A DNA stretch of 64,000 nt from Sulfuritalea sp. Its GTDB lineage: Bacteria; Pseudomonadota; Gammaproteobacteria; Burkholderiales; Rhodocyclaceae. This document shows positions 1 through 8,859 of the stretch, one piece after another. Position numbers and translations under genes: made by a program. Numbering within the stretch: position 1 is the stretch's first letter; each line of letters starts with the position of its first letter. The stretch is from NCBI GenBank assembly GCA_022842325.1, contig JALHPU010000019.1, positions 1-64,000 of the forward strand, in the 5' to 3' direction. Under the pieces are notes generated by a model, which was not told the origin of the DNA, made no database searches, and saw nothing but the letters and a program-made list of their open reading frames with translations.

Positions 1-2511
1 GGTCAGTTCGGCGCGTCGCGCCAGGTCGGCCAGATCGGCGAAGGCGGCGACCGCGCGCGCCGCGACGATGCGCGCGCCCGCCGCCGAAGCAAAGCCGCGC
101 ACCTGCTGCAGGCCGAGGCGCACGCAGGAAAGTGAGTCGCCTTCCAGCGTGCTGTCCCAGGCGCTGACGGTGACATCCACCGGCCGCACCTCGACGCCAT
201 GGCGGCGCGCGTCCTGCACCAGTTGCGCGGCGGAATAGAAACCCATCGGCTGCGAGTTGAGCAGGCCGAGCAGGAAGGCCGCCGGCTCGTGGCGCTTGAG
301 CCAGGCCGAGTCATAGGCCAGCAGCGCGAAACTCGCCGCATGCGATTCGGGAAAGCCGTACTCGCCGAAGCCCTGGATCTGGTTGTACAGCGCCGCGGCG
401 AACTCGTCGGCATAGCCACGGCTTTTCATGCCGCCGAGCAGCTTGTCGCGGAAAGGTTCGAGGCCGCCCTTCTTTTTCCACGCCGCCATGGCGCGGCGCA
501 GCTGGTCGGCCTCGCCGGCCGTGAAACCGGCGGCGACAATGGCGATCTGCATCGCCTGTTCCTGGAAAATCGGGATGCCCAGGGTGCGTTCGAGCACGCC
601 CCGCACCGCATCCGAGGGATAGCTGACCGGCTCCAGGCCCTGCCGCCGCCGCAGGTAGGGATGCACCATGTTGCCCTGGATCGGACCCGGGCGCACCAGC
701 GCCACTTCGATGACAAGGTCGTAGAAGCAGGCGGGCCTGAGGCGCGGCAGCATGGTCATTTGCGCGCGCGACTCGATCTGGAACACGCCGATGGTATCGG
801 CGCGCGCAATCATCTCGTAGGTAGCAGCATCCCTGTCCGGCACGTCGGCCAGCGCGAAGGGCCGGCCATGGCGCTGCGCCACGGCGGCGAGCATGCGGCG
901 AATGGCCGAGAGCATGCCCAGCGCCAGCACGTCGACCTTCATCAGGCCCAGCGCGTCGATGTCGTCCTTGTCCCACTGGATCACGGTGCGCTCCGGCATC
1001 GCGGCGTTTTCCACCGGCACCAGGCGATCGAGCCGGCCGCGACTGATGACGAAACCGCCGACGTGTTGTGACAAATGGCGCGGAAAACCGATCAGCATCT
1101 GCGCGATGGCCAGCCAGCGCTGCACGCCCGTGCCGGCCGGATCGAGCCCGACTTCGGCAAAGCGCTGCGGCAATTCATCGCGCTTTTCCCACCAGGCCAG
1201 GTTGCCGGCCAGGCGCTCGATCGCGGCCAGCGGAAAGCCCAGCGCGCGCCCGGCATCGCGCAGCGCGCTGCGGGTGCGGTAGCTGATCACGGCGGCGGCC
1301 AGCGCGGCGCGCTCGCGGCCATATTTGGCGTAGATGTACTGGATCACTTCCTCGCGCCGCTGGTGTTCGAAATCGACGTCGATGTCGGGCGGCTCGTTGC
1401 GCTCCTTCGAGACGAAGCGCTCGAACAACATCGAGGCGCGCGCCGGATCGATCTCGGTAATGAACAGTGCATAGCAGACCGCCGAATTCGCCGCCGAGCC
1501 GCGTCCCTGGCACAGGATGCCCTGCCCGCGCGCCCAGGCGACGATGTCATGCACGGTCAGGAAATACGGCGCGTAGGCCATCTCGGCGATCAGTCGCAGT
1601 TCATGTTCGACCTGGGCCTGCACCTTGTCCGCCACGCCGGCCGGATAGCGTCGCCCGAGGCCTTCCCCGGTCAGTCGTCGCAGCCAGGAATCCGGCGTCT
1701 CGCCGGCCGGCACCACTTCCTCGGGATATTCGTAGCGCAGCTCGTCCAGCGAAAAGTTGCAGCGCGCGGCGATCTTCAAAGTCTCTGCCAGCAGCTCGGG
1801 CGGATACAGGCGCGCCAACGCCAGTCGCGAGCGCAGGTGGCGCTCGCCGTTCGGAAACAGCGCATGGCCGGCTTCCGCCACCGTGGTGTTCCCGCGCAGC
1901 GCGGTCAATACGTCCTGCAGCGGCCGCCGCGAGCGCGCATGCATATGCACGTCGCCGGCCGCGACCAGCGGCAATTGTGTCGCCGCCGCCAGCTCGCGCA
2001 GCCGCGCCAGGCGCTCGGGATCGTCGGGGCGCAGGTGGCGCTCGAAGACGATCCAGGCGCGGCCGGCGAAGTGCTCGGCCAGCCAGCGCGCGTCGTCGGC
2101 CCTGGCATCTGCCCCGGGCATCCACAGCGCCAGGCAATCCGGCACGCCGCCGCCATCCCAGCCGGCGAGGTCCGCGCGCGACAAGCGGTAGCTGCCCTTC
2201 TCCGCGCGACGGCGGCCGAGGGTCACCAGCGCCGAGAGATTGCCGTAGCCGGCGCGGTTCTGCGCCAGCAGCACCAGCTTCATGCCGCAGGCCAGCTGCA
2301 GTTCGGTGCCGTGGATCAGTTGCAAGCCTGAATCCCGCGCCGCCAGGTGGGCGCGCACGCTGCCGGCGAAGCTGCATTCGTCGGTGATCGCCAGCGCCGC
2401 GTAGCCCAGCCGCACGGCCCGCGCCACCAGTTCCGCGGCGTGCGAAGCGCCGCGCAGGAAGCTGAAATTGGACAGGCAATGGAGTTCGGCGTAGGCCGGC
2501 AGGGAGGACAT
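1..2511 (-). CDS. dnaE2: Error-prone DNA polymerase DnaE2 (ImuC), 3' part beyond the window
   Basis: C-family replicative-type polymerase used for SOS translesion synthesis with ImuA and ImuB. The reading frame is open from the ATG at 2511 through the left edge, so about 837 codons are seen and the C-terminus is missing (family members are usually a little over 1000 residues). The N-terminus has the PHP-domain signature [17 protein letters not shown]. Further on the frame gives QIESRAQM and [18 protein letters not shown], typical of the C-family palm and fingers. A perfect LexA box lies 15 bases before the start. The usual upstream partners lexA-imuA-imuB lie 16.5 kb away on the same strand, in the expected order. 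Identification is firm. The distinction from housekeeping DnaE rests on the FLRGASH signature, the LexA box and the presence of imuAB. Confidence 0.95.
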   Translation of the reverse strand, partial: MSSLPAYAELHCLSNFSFLRGASHAAELVARAVRLGYAALAITDECSFAGSVRAHLAARDSGLQLIHGTELQLACGMKLVLLAQNRAGYGNLSALVTLGRRRAEKGSYRLSRADLAGWDGGGVPDCLALWMPGADARADDARWLAEHFAGRAWIVFERHLRPDDPERLARLRELAAATQLPLVAAGDVHMHARSRRPLQDVLTALRGNTTVAEAGHALFPNGERHLRSRLALARLYPPELLAETLKIAARCNFSLDELRYEYPEEVVPAGETPDSWLRRLTGEGLGRRYPAGVADKVQAQVEHELRLIAEMAYAPYFLTVHDIVAWARGQGILCQGRGSAANSAVCYALFITEIDPARASMLFERFVSKERNEPPDIDVDFEHQRREEVIQYIYAKYGRERAALAAAVISYRTRSALRDAGRALGFPLAAIERLAGNLAWWEKRDELPQRFAEVGLDPAGTGVQRWLAIAQMLIGFPRHLSQHVGGFVISRGRLDRLVPVENAAMPERTVIQWDKDDIDALGLMKVDVLALGMLSAIRRMLAAVAQRHGRPFALADVPDRDAATYEMIARADTIGVFQIESRAQMTMLPRLRPACFYDLVIEVALVRPGPIQGNMVHPYLRRRQGLEPVSYPSDAVRGVLERTLGIPIFQEQAMQIAIVAAGFTAGEADQLRRAMAAWKKKGGLEPFRDKLLGGMKSRGYADEFAAALYNQIQGFGEYGFPESHAASFALLAYDSAWLKRHEPAAFLLGLLNSQPMGFYSAAQLVQDARRHGVEVRPVDVTVSAWDSTLEGDSLSCVRLGLQQVRGFASAAGARIVAARAVAAFADLADLARRAELT

Positions 2512-2525
2512 GGCGCAGACGATAA

Positions 2526-2541
2526 CTGTGTTTATATACAG
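2526..2541 (-). promoter_or_regulatory. LexA box upstream of dnaE2
   Basis: CTGTGTTTATATACAG is a perfect CTGT-N8-ACAG SOS operator. It ends 15 bases from the dnaE2 start and would cover the promoter. It shows that dnaE2 keeps LexA control although it is detached from the lexA-imuA-imuB operon. Confidence 0.9.
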
Positions 2542-2714
2542 CTTATCACTCACCGGCCGGGATGTGGCAATTGTCACGAAAGGCATCCCCGATCGCTCGA
2601 CCCAAGCAATCAATCTTGATAAAACGCAACAAACTGCTTTGAACCGGGAGTAGGATCACCAGGAATTTATTGCAGTTTGGCTATTCCACTGACGGGTATT
2701 GAAAGGGGAAAATA

Positions 2715-4631
2715 ATGAAAAAAACCATAACCGGGAGCCTGCTGGCCTTCGCCTCGGCGTTGCTGATTTTCGGCTGCACGCCAGGCATCAAGAGCTACCC
2801 GAACATGCCGGTCAAGGGTGTGGTCGAGGACGGCAGCAAGGAGACCTTCCTCAAGGTGCCGAATGCCACGGTCTGGCTGATCCCCGCCAATGACGTGGCG
2901 ACCATGGGCAAGACCCCGATCGAGATCAAGGCCGATGCCACCAACGACGAGCCGCTGGAAGACAGCCTGGCCGCCAACCGCGGGCGCTACCAGAACACCA
3001 GGACCAACGAGCAGGGTGAATTCAGTTTTGCCGACGTCCCCGGCGGCAAGTACTTCGTCTATGTCGAGCCGGCCACCAGCAAGTACCTGCCCGGCGGCGA
3101 CAAGTCACGCAAGGCGCTGGGCACCGACGAGCTGGGCGCCGCGCCGCTGCTGATCAAGATCTCGGGCAATGTGCCGCCCGATGCCAAATACATCGGCAGC
3201 TCGGCCTGCATCGAATGCCACGAGGACCAGAAGAACTTCACCGGCACCCTGCACCGGCTCGGCATCCAGGTCATCGGCAAGCCGAGCAAGCTGCAGGACC
3301 TGTCGAAATTCCCTGACTTCAACAATGGCCTGAACAAGCTGATGGCCGGCACCAAGTTCTGGTTCTACGGTTTCGACAAGGGGCGCGGTTTCGACAAATA
3401 CCAGATGGCCACCAAGGCGCCGGCCGATGCCGCGTCGGCAAGCTTCACCGCCACCTTTTTCAAGGATGCCGACGGCAAGCTCAAGTTCCGCACCGAAAAT
3501 CTGCGCGATCCCGCCGACCAGCCGCGCACCTATGCGATCGACATGACATACGGCGGCGGCCTGTACAAGCAGCGCTACCTGGTTCGCGTCGGCGCCAACC
3601 TGTTCCCCTTCGTCCAGTTCAACCAGCACGGCGACGACAGTTTCGCCGACCGCACGCGCAAGCCCTGGCGCGACTACCACGCCGACTGGTTCTACAACGA
3701 GACGACGAAGAAACTGATCGACCCGCCGCAGGGCAAGTCCTTCGACAAGGAATGCGCCTCCTGCCATTACAACGCCTACACGCTGGTCAAGAACGCCAAG
3801 GGTGACTACATCGCCGGAGCCAGCAACGACCGCAACGGCGAAATCGACATCGACGGCGACGGCAAGCCCAACGAGATCAACCTGGGCTGCGAAACCTGCC
3901 ACGGCCCCGGCTCGGTGCACGACAAGGCGAAGGAAATCGACATGCCGGCCACCATCGTCAGCCCCAACAAGCTGGCCGCGGAACGTGTCGACGTGATGTG
4001 CGGGCAGTGCCACAGCCGGCCGCAGGGTCACCTGAACAACGACCAGCCGGTGAACAAGGACAACAAGATGATGTTGCCTGGCACCTCGCGCAACCGCTTC
4101 ATCAAGGAATACACCACCCGTCCGGACGGCGCAGAAAAGGATTTCTGGGCGGATGGCCTGCATTCCAAGAGCCACCACCAGCCCTATTCGGACCTGCTCA
4201 AGGCCAAGAAGTACCGCAATGGCAACCAGTTGGTGGCCTGTTCCGACTGCCACGACACGCATGGCAACGGCAAGTCGCTGCACCAGTTGAAGCATGATCC
4301 GAAGACCACCGAGGTGTGCACTGCCTGCCACAAGGACAGCAAGGACATGAAGGCGCATCTGACCGACAAGGCCAAGTGCACGGTGGATGTCAGCAAGATC
4401 AGCTGTTCCGACTGCCACAATGCCAAGGTGGCGCAGACCGGCGCCGGTTTCGGCAAGGGCATGATCGGCAAGGACGGCAAGAACTACTGGGTCAATGACA
4501 TCAGCTCGCATGTCTACGATGTGCCGCGCAAGGACAACAAGGGTGTCAAGGGCGTGGAGCCGGGCAAGGCGATGCCGATTCCCTACACCAACGCCTGCGG
4601 TGCCGCCTGTCACGACACGAAGAACCTCTGA
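2715..4631 (+). CDS. Heptaheme c-type cytochrome lipoprotein with N-terminal carboxypeptidase-regulatory-like domain
   Basis: 638-residue exported electron-transfer protein. The N-terminus is a lipoprotein signal with lipobox IFGC (Cys21). Residues about 30-120 look like a carboxypeptidase-regulatory/SpaA-like beta sandwich (TRTNEQGEFSFADVPGGKY). Seven CXXCH haem motifs start at Cys165, 347, 392, 429, 509, 535 and 564. An eighth, atypical CX3CH (CGAACH) starts at Cys628, near the C-terminus. A long haem-poor stretch (about 170-345) separates the first haem from the rest. A GGGG-rich ribosome site precedes the ATG and a strong terminator follows, so it is probably a single-gene unit. It is likely anchored in the outer or inner membrane facing the periplasm. 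Substrate unknown; I recognise the fold class, not a named enzyme. Confidence 0.85.
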   Translation: MKKTITGSLLAFASALLIFGCTPGIKSYPNMPVKGVVEDGSKETFLKVPNATVWLIPANDVATMGKTPIEIKADATNDEPLEDSLAANRGRYQNTRTNEQGEFSFADVPGGKYFVYVEPATSKYLPGGDKSRKALGTDELGAAPLLIKISGNVPPDAKYIGSSACIECHEDQKNFTGTLHRLGIQVIGKPSKLQDLSKFPDFNNGLNKLMAGTKFWFYGFDKGRGFDKYQMATKAPADAASASFTATFFKDADGKLKFRTENLRDPADQPRTYAIDMTYGGGLYKQRYLVRVGANLFPFVQFNQHGDDSFADRTRKPWRDYHADWFYNETTKKLIDPPQGKSFDKECASCHYNAYTLVKNAKGDYIAGASNDRNGEIDIDGDGKPNEINLGCETCHGPGSVHDKAKEIDMPATIVSPNKLAAERVDVMCGQCHSRPQGHLNNDQPVNKDNKMMLPGTSRNRFIKEYTTRPDGAEKDFWADGLHSKSHHQPYSDLLKAKKYRNGNQLVACSDCHDTHGNGKSLHQLKHDPKTTEVCTACHKDSKDMKAHLTDKAKCTVDVSKISCSDCHNAKVAQTGAGFGKGMIGKDGKNYWVNDISSHVYDVPRKDNKGVKGVEPGKAMPIPYTNACGAACHDTKNL

Positions 4632-4650
4632 CGAGATTTTGCAGCAAACA

Positions 4651-4679
4651 AAAACCGCCGGCATGTCCGGCGGTTTTTT
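4651..4679 (+). terminator. Rho-independent terminator after the heptaheme lipoprotein gene
   Basis: Stem AAAACCGCCGG / CCGGCGGTTTT with a 5-base loop, followed by a T run. It is symmetric enough to serve the minus-strand ArsR-rhodanese gene too. Confidence 0.85.
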
Positions 4680-4764
4680 ATGTCCGAGCGGGATGCGAGG
4701 ACGGTACCCCCCGGTGGGGTATGTCCGCCCCAGCGGGACGGACGGTATCCCCTGACGGGATGAT

Positions 4765-5418
4765 TCAGCGCACCGGCGCGATGCCCCACTCGGCGACGCC
4801 TTCCGGCAGCCGCAGCGCGTCGTAGCCCTTCTTGCGCAACAGTTCCACGGCGTCGCGCGCCATCAGGCAGTAAGGCCCGCGGCAATAGGCGACGACCGTC
4901 TTGCCCTGGGGCAGTTCGGCAAGCCGCTGCCTGAGTTCGTCGAGCGGGATCGAGCGCGCAAAAGGCAGGTGTGCGGCGAGAAACTCATCCGCGGGCCTCA
5001 CGTCGAGCACCACTACATCGCCCTTGCGAGCCAGTTTGACCAGGCTTTCGCGATCCTGCGGCGCCAGTTCCTTCGGGTGGCTGACCATCTGCTCGATGAC
5101 CAGGCGCAGTTCCACCAGCCTGTCCTCGGCCAGCGAATGGATCGCCACCCAGAAATCGGCGACCTGCCGGTTGGCAATGCGGTAGATCACGTACTTGCCC
5201 TGCTTCTCGGTCTCGACCAGATTCGCCGCGCGCAATTCGCGCAGATGTGCGCTGGCGAGCTTCATGCTGATCGCAGCTTCGCGCGCCAGGGCATCGACGG
5301 TCTTTTCGCCCTGGCACAGCAGTTCGATCAGTTCCAGCCGCTTCGGGCTGGAGGTCGCCTTGCCGATGCGGGCCACCTGCTCGTAGAGCAGGTCCTTGAT
5401 GCGTCGCGGGTTGTTCAT
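4765..5418 (-). CDS. ArsR-family regulator with C-terminal rhodanese domain (copy 1)
   Basis: 217 residues. Residues about 10-85 form an ArsR-type winged helix (RIGKATSSPKRLELIELL, then a recognition helix around SMKLASAHLRELRAANL). Residues about 125-215 form a rhodanese domain whose active-site loop is CRGPYC (Cys179 to Cys184). Such fusions are thought to sense sulfane sulfur or persulfide through the rhodanese cysteine; here Cys35 of the DNA-binding domain is a further candidate. The ATG at 5418 was chosen because the longer frame, to 5454, begins at a TTG. It is divergent from the DsrE/SQR-like cluster at 5558, with palindromic sequence over the shared promoter, so it probably controls that cluster. 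A second gene of the same design lies at 9605-10264. Confidence 0.88.
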   Translation of the reverse strand: MNNPRRIKDLLYEQVARIGKATSSPKRLELIELLCQGEKTVDALAREAAISMKLASAHLRELRAANLVETEKQGKYVIYRIANRQVADFWVAIHSLAEDRLVELRLVIEQMVSHPKELAPQDRESLVKLARKGDVVVLDVRPADEFLAAHLPFARSIPLDELRQRLAELPQGKTVVAYCRGPYCLMARDAVELLRKKGYDALRLPEGVAEWGIAPVR

Positions 5419-5470
5419 GAGCTTCAATCTAAATTTTGCGCGATCATCTGTCAAATATTTTGCAATTCTC

Positions 5471-5521
5471 TTGACAGCATTGGCATGGCCATACTAGATT
5501 AGTCTAATAGATCTTAGATTG
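5471..5521 (+). promoter_or_regulatory. Promoter with overlapping palindromic operator between arsR-rhodanese copy 1 and dsrE
   Basis: TTGACA at 5471-5476 is a good -35 box. TACTAG/TAGATT at 5492-5500 can serve as -10. The near-palindrome CTAGATTAGTCTAATAG (5494-5510) covers the -10, and TTAGATTG (5514-5521) recurs inverted as CAATCTAA at 5425-5432, just before the regulator start. This is the layout expected for autorepression plus repression of the divergent cluster. The operator assignment is an inference. Confidence 0.6.
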
Positions 5522-5557
5522 TTATCTTACATCCACCCCAAAAACCGGAGGCACGAA

Positions 5558-5908
5558 ATGGCCAAGCATCTGTTCATTCTCAACGACCCGCCCTATGGCA
5601 CCGAGCGCAGCTATAACGCCATACGACTCGCGCGTGCGCTGCTGAACGCCCAGGAAGAAGTACGCATCTTCCTGCTGGGCGACGCCGCCGCCTGCGCTGT
5701 CGCCGGCCAGAAAGTGCCTCAGGGCTACTACAACCTTGGCGACATGCTGGGCGGCGTAGTTCGGCGCAAGGGAGAAATCTCCGTATGCGGCACCTGCATG
5801 GATGCCCGCGGCATGGCCGACGAGCGCCTGGTCGAAGGCGCCGGACGCGGCACCATGGACATTCTGGCCGAATGGACGCAATGGGCGGATAAGGTGCTGG
5901 TGTTCTGA
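5558..5908 (+). CDS. DsrE-family sulfur-relay protein
   Basis: 116-residue cytoplasmic protein of the DsrE/DsrF-like fold. It begins MAKHLFILNDPPYGTERSYN and carries the family motif VCGTCMDARGM, with two cysteines that could carry persulfide sulfur. The ATG at 5558 has GGAG eight bases upstream and is preferred to an earlier in-frame start. Its stop overlaps the start of the next gene by one base, so the two are translationally coupled. Being next to an SQR-like flavoprotein and under an ArsR-rhodanese regulator, it is likely to accept or pass on sulfane sulfur. Confidence 0.85.
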   Translation: MAKHLFILNDPPYGTERSYNAIRLARALLNAQEEVRIFLLGDAAACAVAGQKVPQGYYNLGDMLGGVVRRKGEISVCGTCMDARGMADERLVEGAGRGTMDILAEWTQWADKVLVF

Positions 5909-7053
5909 TGGTCAGAACCGCGCTCATTCTTGGCGCCGGCATCGGCGGCATCGTTGCGGCCGAAACCCTGCGCAAACTCCTGCCGGCGGAGGATCGCGTC
6001 GTTGTCGTCGAGCGTCAGCGCGACCACATCTTCGCGCCCTCGCTGCTATGGCACATGACCGGTGACAACGATTCCGCAGCATTCACGCGTCCGCTGGCGG
6101 CACTGTCGGCGAAAGGCATCGGGCTGGTCACCGGCGAGATTACCGGCATCGACCCCGCCGCGCTTTCAGTCGAGGTCGGCGGCAAGACCCTGACCGGCGA
6201 CGCGATGATCGTGGCCCTCGGTGCCGACTATGCGCCGGACGCAATTCCGGGGCTTGCCGAGGCCGGACACAATCTCTACACGCTGGCCGGCGCCCAGGGA
6301 ATCCGTGCCGCACTGGATCGCTTCGCGGGCGGCCGCATCGTGGTGCTGACGGCGGCCCCCGTCTACAAATGCCCAGCCGCGCCTTACGAGGCCGCGATGC
6401 TGGTCGATGCTTACTGCAAGAAGCGGAAATCAAGGAATAGCACGGAAGTCGCCATCCATGCCGCCGAGCCGATGCCGATGCCGGTCACCGGTCCTCTGGT
6501 TGGCGGCCAGATAAAGATGATGCTGGAGAAAAAAGGCATTGCCTACTTTCCCGGCCATCAGGTAACAAAGGCGGAAGCCGGCCAACTGCATTTCGCCGAC
6601 GGCGCCACAATCGCCTTCGACCTGTTGCTCTACGTACCGCCGCACCGGGCACCGGCCGTGGTCAAGCAGGCGGGGCTATGCACCGAGTCGGGCTGGATTG
6701 CTGTCAATCGCGAAACAATGGAAACGAGATTTCCCAATGTCTACGCCCTCGGCGATGTCACCTCGATTCCGCTGAAAATGGGCCGGCCCCTGCCCAAGGC
6801 CGGTGTCTTCGCCAACGGCCAGGCGCAAGTCGTGGCGAAGAACCTTGCCCGCGCCTGGACCGGACACGGCGAGGGGGCGCGTTTCGACGGCCACGGCATG
6901 TGCTTCCTAGAAATCGGTGGCGGCATGGCGGGTGTGGGCAGCGGCAACTTCTACGCCGAACCGACGCCCGACGTGCGCATGCGCGGGCCGAATCCCCTGT
7001 GGCATATGGGCAAGATTCTCTACGAGAAGTATTGGTTGTATTCGCGGTTCTGA
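5908..7053 (+). CDS. FAD-dependent sulfide:quinone oxidoreductase-like protein
   Basis: 381 residues of the SQR/flavocytochrome c sulfide dehydrogenase flavoprotein family. The N-terminal dinucleotide fold GAGIGGIVAAE (9-19) binds FAD, a second FAD-contacting motif ALGDVTSIP lies at about 280-288, and an LPKAGVFA segment follows. Two cysteines sit where redox cysteines are expected: Cys155 in YKCPAAPYE and Cys332 in GMCFLEIGGG. The first cysteine of classical three-cysteine SQRs is not evident. The C-terminal amphipathic segment (KILYEKYWLYSRF) could attach it to the membrane. It overlaps the dsrE-like gene. Probable reaction: oxidation of sulfide or a persulfide with electrons to quinone. 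A related NAD(P)H or rhodanese-coupled role cannot be excluded. Confidence 0.82.
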   Translation: MVRTALILGAGIGGIVAAETLRKLLPAEDRVVVVERQRDHIFAPSLLWHMTGDNDSAAFTRPLAALSAKGIGLVTGEITGIDPAALSVEVGGKTLTGDAMIVALGADYAPDAIPGLAEAGHNLYTLAGAQGIRAALDRFAGGRIVVLTAAPVYKCPAAPYEAAMLVDAYCKKRKSRNSTEVAIHAAEPMPMPVTGPLVGGQIKMMLEKKGIAYFPGHQVTKAEAGQLHFADGATIAFDLLLYVPPHRAPAVVKQAGLCTESGWIAVNRETMETRFPNVYALGDVTSIPLKMGRPLPKAGVFANGQAQVVAKNLARAWTGHGEGARFDGHGMCFLEIGGGMAGVGSGNFYAEPTPDVRMRGPNPLWHMGKILYEKYWLYSRF

Positions 7054-7125
7054 ATTGCCGCGATCGACGCCTTGCCGCCCAAGGGCTATGCTACGGCCCG
7101 CCCGCAACTTTCTTCGCTCGCATCC

Positions 7126-7611
7126 ATGCTTCGATTTGCCATGTCGCTGCTGGCTCTTGCGACCGCCGCCGCCCAGGCGCAGGTCACACTGAGCGTAGCG
7201 TCCCTGACGCAAGAACAGGTCCACGCCTTCTACATCGCACGCGGCTTTTCGACGACGGCGATTGCGCCTTATGCGCAAGCCTGCGTGCTGTCGTTCGAGT
7301 TTCGCAACGCCGGCCGGTCTTCCTTGCGTTTCCGTCTCGCCGATTGGCAAACCGGGGAGGGCATCGGCTTCCAGCCGCTGGCCGATTGGGACGCGGCATG
7401 GGAAGCGCACGGCATATCCGCCGCCGCGCGCACTGCATTCCGCTGGTCGCAGTTTCCACCCGAACAGGAATTCGAAGCGGGCGACTGGATCATGGGCATG
7501 GCGGCGCTGGCCCGGCGCCCGCCGGGCCAGTTCAGCCTGATTGCACGCTACCATGACCACACTGGAGACCATGAAATCCTTGTCGACAAACTTTCTTGCG
7601 CCCGCGACTGA
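7126..7611 (+). CDS. Hypothetical exported protein
   Basis: 161 residues. A signal peptide (MLRFAMSLLALATAAAQA) leads into a mature domain of about 143 residues with no motif I can name. The ATG at 7126 was chosen because it puts the hydrophobic signal at the N-terminus; upstream codons in frame look non-coding. The 3' end overlaps the tlpA-like gene by 41 bases, suggesting co-transcription with it. Function unknown; periplasmic location is inferred from the signal. Confidence 0.65.
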   Translation: MLRFAMSLLALATAAAQAQVTLSVASLTQEQVHAFYIARGFSTTAIAPYAQACVLSFEFRNAGRSSLRFRLADWQTGEGIGFQPLADWDAAWEAHGISAAARTAFRWSQFPPEQEFEAGDWIMGMAALARRPPGQFSLIARYHDHTGDHEILVDKLSCARD

Positions 7612-8149
7612 GTTGGCAACCGAGTTGCCAAACGAGCGCCGCCGCTTTCTCGCCGCGCTGGCCCTGCTGGCGCTCCCGCTTCCGCTCCGCGCCCAGCCAC
7701 GCGGCGGGTTTACGCCCATTCCCGGCGTGCCGCCAGCGCCGACTCTTGCCTTGCCGGACCTGGACGACAAGCCCGTCGACCTCGCCCTCTATCGCGGCAA
7801 GGTGGTATTGGTGAACTTCTGGGCGACCTGGTGCCCGCCGTGCCGCAAGGAGTTCCCCTCGCTCGGACGGGTACGCAAGCTCTTCAAGCCTGGGGATTTC
7901 GAGGTGCTGGCGGTGAATGTCGGCGAAGACCCGGAGACCGCGTTTTCCTTTGCCGGCGCAACCGATTTCCCGATACTCTTCGACCGCGATTCGAAGGCGA
8001 TGGCGCACTGGCAGGTAAAGGGGCTGCCCAGCACATTCGTGGTCGACCGCCGCGGACGACTGGCCTTGCGCGCCGTGGGCGGCCGCGAATTCGACGATCC
8101 GGCCATCGTCGCGCAACTCAGGGAATTACTCGGACCAAGGAGCGCATGA
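7571..8149 (+). CDS. TlpA/ResA-like thioredoxin-fold protein
   Basis: 192 residues. The N-terminus has a twin-arginine-like RRRFLAAL followed by a hydrophobic stretch, so it is exported or anchored. The redoxin domain carries the active site WCPPC (Cys88, Cys91), the LVNFWATW lead-in and the cis-proline loop GLPSTFVV, as in the TlpA/ResA family of periplasmic thiol reductants. The ATG at 7571 has CTGGAG five bases upstream. The linker PPAPTLA (7727-7750) matches the dispersed 26-bp repeat in reverse orientation. It overlaps neighbours on both sides. A role in keeping haem-site or sulfur-carrier thiols reduced would fit the cytochrome-rich context. Confidence 0.87.
   Translation: MKSLSTNFLAPATELATELPNERRRFLAALALLALPLPLRAQPRGGFTPIPGVPPAPTLALPDLDDKPVDLALYRGKVVLVNFWATWCPPCRKEFPSLGRVRKLFKPGDFEVLAVNVGEDPETAFSFAGATDFPILFDRDSKAMAHWQVKGLPSTFVVDRRGRLALRAVGGREFDDPAIVAQLRELLGPRSA
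7727..7750 (-). repeat. Dispersed VGAGDTA repeat, copy inside the tlpA-like gene
   Basis: Reverse-orientation copy; core GGCAAGAGTCGGCGCTGGCG on the minus strand. Read on the plus strand as PPAPTLA in the linker before the redoxin domain. Confidence 0.6.
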
Positions 8150-8778
8150 TGGGCGAAGATCTGTCCACCGCGACGAACCGCAGCATCGCCTTCTTCGAGC
8201 GGCAATTCCGACAGCAGATCGGCGAGTGCGACTTCAAACTGAACCCTTTCGAGCTTGAGGTTCTGCCACATCTGACCGGGCACGTGCTCGATTTCGGTTG
8301 CGGTCTGGGCAACCTGGCGATGGCCGCCGCCGAGCACGGCTGTTCGGTGCAGGCGCTGGATGCCAGCCCGGCGGCGATCGAGTACCTGCGCCAGCGCGCC
8401 GCGGCGGCAAACTTGCCGGTCGAGGCGATCGAAGCCGATTTGCGCGCTTACCGCATCGATGGCGATTTCGACTGCGTCATATCGATCGGTCTGCTGATGT
8501 TTTTCGATTGCGCGACGGCCGGGCGCGTGCTGTCGATGCTGCAGGAACGCGTGCGCCCGGGCGGCATCGTGGCGATCAACACGCTGATCGAAGGCACGAC
8601 TTATTTCGACATTTTCCAGCCCGGTAGTTACTGCCTGTTGCCGCGCGACGAACTCAGTCGCCGCTTCGCCCGGTGGGAGCTCAGGCACCTGGGGTTTCGT
8701 GATTTCGAGGCGCCGGGACAGACGATCAAGTCCTTCGTCACAATCATTGCGCAAAAGCCCGGACATCCACTGCCATAG
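8149..8778 (+). CDS. Class I SAM-dependent methyltransferase, TehB-like
   Basis: 209 residues. Motif I is LDFGCGLGNLAMAAAEHG, followed by the acidic LDASPAAIEYLRQRA and later FDCVISIGLLMFF, the usual order for a class I methyltransferase. The layout resembles TehB/thiopurine-type enzymes, which methylate soft metalloid or thiol substrates; the true substrate is unknown. AAGGAG lies just upstream and two adjacent ATGs (8146, 8149) are possible; the second has better spacing. The start overlaps the tlpA-like stop, so it is the last gene of the DsrE/SQR-like cluster. Confidence 0.83.
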   Translation: MGEDLSTATNRSIAFFERQFRQQIGECDFKLNPFELEVLPHLTGHVLDFGCGLGNLAMAAAEHGCSVQALDASPAAIEYLRQRAAAANLPVEAIEADLRAYRIDGDFDCVISIGLLMFFDCATAGRVLSMLQERVRPGGIVAINTLIEGTTYFDIFQPGSYCLLPRDELSRRFARWELRHLGFRDFEAPGQTIKSFVTIIAQKPGHPLP

Positions 8779-8859
8779 CAGCGGGACAATCCGATTCCGA
8801 TCCCGAAATTACAGAAGCGCCGAGTCATCCAGTGAAACCCTCATTCCAGGGAAGGCGAT

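Noticed and set aside
3105-4664. Long minus-strand open frame opposite the heptaheme gene
   Set aside because: It is antisense to a gene with seven haem motifs and has the Val/Leu/Ala composition of a shadow frame; no family match.
5418-5454. Longer N-terminus for ArsR-rhodanese copy 1
   Set aside because: The extra 12 codons start with TTG and lie in the operator region; the ATG at 5418 gives the usual family start.
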